Source: Myrica gale
Taxonomy: Eukaryota > Streptophyta > Magnoliopsida > Fagales > Myricaceae
Direction: 5' to 3'
Length of the DNA stretch: 64,000 bases
Assembly (NCBI GenBank): GCA_963930655.1
Contig: OZ005610.1
Location: forward strand, 5,151,001 to 5,215,000
Both the position numbers and the translations under genes were made by a program. Positions within the stretch are counted from its first letter, which is position 1, and each line of letters begins with the position of its first letter. Shown here piece by piece: positions 60,086 to 64,000 of this stretch. The notes beneath the pieces were generated by a model. It was not told the origin of the DNA and ran no database searches. It saw only the letters and a program-made list of their open reading frames with translations.

Positions 60086-60277
60086 GGGTGCGTTTGCACC
60101 AAAAATATCACAATATTTTTCACCAATTATAATAAAATATTACAATATAATCTCTCGCTCCTATAAAAAAATATAAAAATTACAAAAAATATAAAAAATT
60201 ATCTTTCTTCACTTTTTCACTAAACCCAATACCAACACAAAATCCAATACCAAAAATTTTTCAACACAAACACAACC
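60086..60277. mobile_element. Tourist-like MITE, copy 4, in duplication copy 1
   Basis: The element begins GGGTGCGTTTG and ends CAAACACAACC, with TTAA on each side. The matching place in copy 2 (near 61428) reads TTAATTACGCAACT without the insertion, giving the empty site. Confidence 0.85.
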
Positions 60278-61679
60278 TTAATAACGCAACTTTCTTTCTC
60301 TTGCATGTATAAATATTGCTCAAAATTCACAATTGGTAAAGATGTGCAGACATATGCCTAATTTTCCCTTTTGTTTTTTCCCCCTTAATTAATGAGGGAT
60401 TTACGTACGTTTTTTCACAATATATGTAATTGATTTTTTGGAAATCCTACCATCAAGAAACATTACTGAGATGACCACAAAAGATTTAATCCAAGTCAAA
60501 ATTAGTGTCATGCTCAACTGATTCTCTTGAATTTAGAGAAACCATATGATTTTATACATATATATAGATGCTTCACTGTCATCGGTATCAACCTCGCGCT
60601 TCATGTGGAGTGTACCTATTGATTTTTTATTTATTTTTTTTTTGTGCTTGGAAAAAATAATATGAAAGGAAATTTTGTAAGATTGAAAAATATTTTACCC
60701 TGGAAATAACACGTTTTGCATTCTTGCGATTGATTATCATCATTTTGGTTGTTATCATATATATATATAATAGTCAAAAGAATTTTTTTATAGGATCATA
60801 TCCTTACTATTTATTATGCAATTTGGAGAAAAATATATATAACATGAGGGGCATACTAAGCTATTTAATGTTGTTCGTATTAAATATCAGATAGTATGAG
60901 TCCTATAACATCTATATCCAAATTTCACAATAGCATCTAATAATTTACGCGTATATGTCTCTCCAAATTACACTATGCAATTCACGTAATAAATTGTAGA
61001 TGATCCTGGTAATTTTTTATTCCGATTTGGTAAGGGCGAGTATTTTGATGGAGATAATGGAGTAGAGAAAAAAACGTAGAGAGACGAGTATTTTGGTAGA
61101 GATCATGGAGTAAAGAGAAAAAAACATAGGGAGTGGGAAAAATAGAGAGAAGGCTCTTTAGAAATATATATAATTCCAATTATATGGCTCTTTAAAAATA
61201 GAGAGAAGCCTTTTAGCCATTGGAAACGACATCTTTTTTTTTTTTTTTCCCTGTAACGATGCCCTAATATAACTTTTAGATATGATATGAGAAAATCCTT
61301 GGAGCATAAACTGCTATAACGATGATGCTTAGATATGTGTTTTTGCGCCTTGTGAAAGCTCGGGAGTACGGACTGTTGACTTTTTTGATGATTACAGAAC
61401 CCGCGATTTCTTTGCTTTCGATAGTGTTAATTACGCAACTATATCTGCTTTCTCTGGTATAAATATTGCTCAAAATTCACAATTAGTAATTAGGCTAATT
61501 AAAGATGTGTATGATAGACGTACGTGCAGATATATGCTTAATTTTCCCTTTGTTTCCTTAACTAATTAATGAGGGATTTACGTTTTTTCACAATATATAT
61601 ATGTAATTGATTTTTGGAAATCCTACCATCGAGAAACATGTACTGAGATGACCACCAAATTATATTTTGGTCAGACTTA

Positions 61680-61861
61680 GGCTGCGTTTGTGTTCTAAAA
61701 TTTTACATCTTCTCAAATTTCAATACAATAAAATATTATAATATGATCTTTCTCTTCCCATCAAATCATTACTTTTCACTACAAAAAATATAAAAAAATT
61801 ACCTTTATCTTCACTTTTTCACTAAACTCAATATCTAAAATTTTACATAACAAACCCACCC
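61680..61861. mobile_element. Tourist-like MITE, copy 5, in duplication copy 2
   Basis: The element begins GGCTGCGTTTG and ends AACAAACCCACCC, flanked by TTA (61677-61679, 61862-61864). The matching place in copy 1 (near 60488) reads TTTAATCCAAGTC without the insertion. Confidence 0.82.
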
Positions 61862-64000
61862 TTAATCCAAGACAAAAGTGTCATCAATCAACTGATACTC
61901 TTGAATTTAGAGAAACCATAAGACATGCGCATAGAGGCTTCACTGTCATCAGTATCAATTAACCTCGCGCTTCATGTGGTGTACGTCTAGAAGTTTTTTT
62001 TTTTTGTGCATGAACAAAATAATATGATAGGAAATTTTGTAAGATTGGTTATCCTCATTTTGGTTGCTATCATATATAGTCTAATCGTTTTTTTATAAGA
62101 TCAGGATTGAATCTCTACAATTTCTTGTGCAATTCTAAGAAAAACAAATATATCATGTATGCTCTACGCTATTTAATGTTAGACCTTAGACATTATAAGT
62201 CGTACAACATCTAATAATTTATGTGTAGGCACCCCTCCAAATTGCATGTGTAGGGAATTGTAAATGATTTTTCTAGTCTTTTTCGTACTAATTAGGCAAT
62301 GACGAGTATTTTGGCAGAGATCATGGAGTAGAGAAAAAAAACATAGAGAGATGAGTATTTTGGCAAAGAGAGAATTGTAGATGATTTTGATCCCCTTTTA
62401 TACCAATTTGGTAATGACGAGTATTTTGGCGAAGATCATGGAGTAGAGAAAAAAAAATCACAGATCGAGTTTAAAAATCTAAAAATTATAATTATATGTC
62501 TCGAAACGGTTATAATTATCATTAAAAAATACACATAAGATAGGATATTTGTTGTTGTGTTATTCGAAGACGTACGTGCCTTAGAATGTAATACTTCTTT
62601 AACGCGGTAGTTAATTTGCTAAAGACAGGAGGAGCTGTCTATTAGCTTTTGCTAGTTGTTAATTCTGAATCGGATCGTAAACTATTGGAGGCCGGGGTTG
62701 GTGACGCAGATAACTGGAGACAGATCCCAGAAGAACAACAGCCTCAAACCTAATCATGCAAGCCGGCCGGCGAGAGCAAATTAGCCACTAGTACCAGAGG
62801 AATAAAATCAAATTTATTCGGAATTTAGTCTTCAAATATTCTGCAATGTACGTTTAGATTTTATTATATTCTGCTATATATGGATTTTTTTATAAAAAAA
62901 ATCGTCAAGCTTTTGGGAATATTTAGGGTTTTTGTTTCAGCAAAGGTCGTGCAAGGGCTGGTGCCATGTTTTTTCAAACGAAGACCTTTATATATATCGA
63001 ACTTTCCTCGAAGAAGAAACACATACTAAAATGTTCACAAACAGTCTCTATCTGACGCGTGGGATCAAAGCGTGAGAATCGGCAGAATCTTCTGAGGGCA
63101 AAAAAGAACAGTTGTGTCTGTCATGTTTTGTGGCTCTGTTCAGATCATCTAATGGCTTACGTACTGCGAATTTCAGGTCGTGTTTTTGAACTGGATATTA
63201 ATCTCGAGTAAGATATCACAGCTGGGTTTTGAGTTTTTTTTCTTGATCTTATGCCGGTACCGCGGTACGGCACACCTGGGAAACTGGTTTCTTTATTTGG
63301 TGGCATTTTACTGCAGGCTTTACCTAATTTTTCAGAAATGAATATATATCTTAAAGCAATATCGGACTATCGAAATACCTTCTGTTTTTTCCTCTTTTAC
63401 CTGCTAATTAAAGAAGCTCATAAACAACGGAAACAAAATAAAGAAAGAAAAAGTAAAAAAATTGCAAGGAGTAAGATACATGCAACGAGTTTAATGGCCA
63501 CAGGACCTTGTCAGACTTAGCTAGCAAGGATAGTGACCATGTGAGGCTAGCTAAGCTTTTGAATAATCAATGTCTTAATTACTTGTATAACTCAACGTTA
63601 ATCCATATATATATATAGATGGAGAAAGTCACACAGTGGAAATTAGCTATTCAACTGACAACTTTATGTCACTCCCTACCAGATAGACAAAGAAACTGGA
63701 ACTTCATCGTTGACGTAAGGTTCTTGATTGGAGTAAAGAGGGTTTAATTTGTTTAAGAATTTTATAATCACTAAATTTATGGAAATGATCATAAGATGCA
63801 TCAAACAAACTGCTAATATGTATAAGCTTCCATAATAATATTTGCTCAAATAGCCAAATATTCGAACTGCTTTATGTCATGCAAAAGTTAAGACAGCTCT
63901 TCTGAATTCCATTTTGGAAACATATGCTGAATATGTTGTTCCAACGACTCAAATTTCTCAAAAGTACGATGTGAGAAAGCGATCTATATATATATTCATC

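Larger units (their letters stand above)
59811..62500. repeat. Tandem duplication of about 1.4 kb, diverged
   Basis: Copy 1 runs from about 59811 to 61200 and copy 2 from about 61203 to 62500. Both contain GATATGAGAAAATCCTT, GAGCATAAACTGC, ACGATGATGCTTAGATATGT, AAATATTGCTCAAAATTCAC, GAAATCCTACCATC and CCTCGCGCTTCATGTGG in the same order. Each also ends with short repeats of GACGAGTATTTTGG...GATCATGGAG. Each copy has its own MITE at a site that is empty in the other. Confidence 0.85.
58364..64000. other. Gene-free AT-rich region downstream of APT
   Basis: 58364 to about 58800 probably includes the APT 3' UTR. The tandem duplication and two MITEs are listed separately. From 62500 to 64000 the sequence is AT-rich with TA microsatellites (for example 63608-63619). 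Short open frames have no domain, and I see no supported gene. Confidence 0.5.

Overview
This is plant nuclear DNA, most likely from a eudicot. The genes have GT-AG introns of about 0.1 to 2.3 kb, AT-rich intergenic DNA, and protein families typical of land plants (QWRF, LOB-domain class II, ZAT-type C2H2 fingers). Nothing bacterial is present (no operons, no CRISPR). I rebuilt gene models by eye from splice sites and protein-family knowledge; every accepted intron keeps the reading frame.

Layout from left to right: 3' exons of an Mpv17/PMP22-like membrane protein gene (1102-2142, +); a belt of transposon remnants (2.3-5.6 kb); a two-exon gene for a conserved 90-aa plant protein (6632-7945, +); repeat-rich DNA; a ribosomal protein S29 gene (12089-13120, +) with a telo-box upstream; a tRNA-Ala(CGC) gene (14060-14132, -); a three-exon gene for a small secreted, peptide-hormone-like precursor (17655-20302, +) whose first intron holds a TRIM retroelement and a large foldback element; a Mutator-like element (21.1-22.3 kb); a six-exon QWRF-domain gene (26437-32697, +) whose signature motif reads QWSF; a class II LBD gene (34017-34757, -); a single-exon ZAT10-type zinc-finger repressor (40950-41693, -); a complete hAT transposon with intact transposase, 13-bp inverted ends and perfect 8-bp target duplications (47992-52147); an adenine phosphoribosyltransferase gene (53643-58363, +) whose plastid-targeting first exon lies in a perfect 302-bp tandem duplication; and finally a gene-free AT-rich stretch containing a 1.4-kb tandem duplication.

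The genes look like independent single-copy loci with general plant roles: translation (S29, tRNA-Ala), adenine salvage (APT), microtubule organisation (QWRF), and transcription (LBD, ZAT). The accessory content is dominated by small mobile elements, many with target-site duplications readable directly: five Tourist-like MITEs, two small hAT elements with TAGGG-type ends, two CAGTGGCGG-type hAT elements, three SINEs, two truncated LINE ends, a TRIM with a nested MITE, and several foldback elements.

The most interesting candidates are the secreted peptide precursor (signal peptide, RRLK processing-like site, DDY sulfation-like site, Pro-rich C-terminal core), the duplicated targeting exon of APT, the complete hAT element with a 44-bp perfect palindrome near one end, and the QWSF variant. 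Exact species, expression and activity cannot be read from this window.
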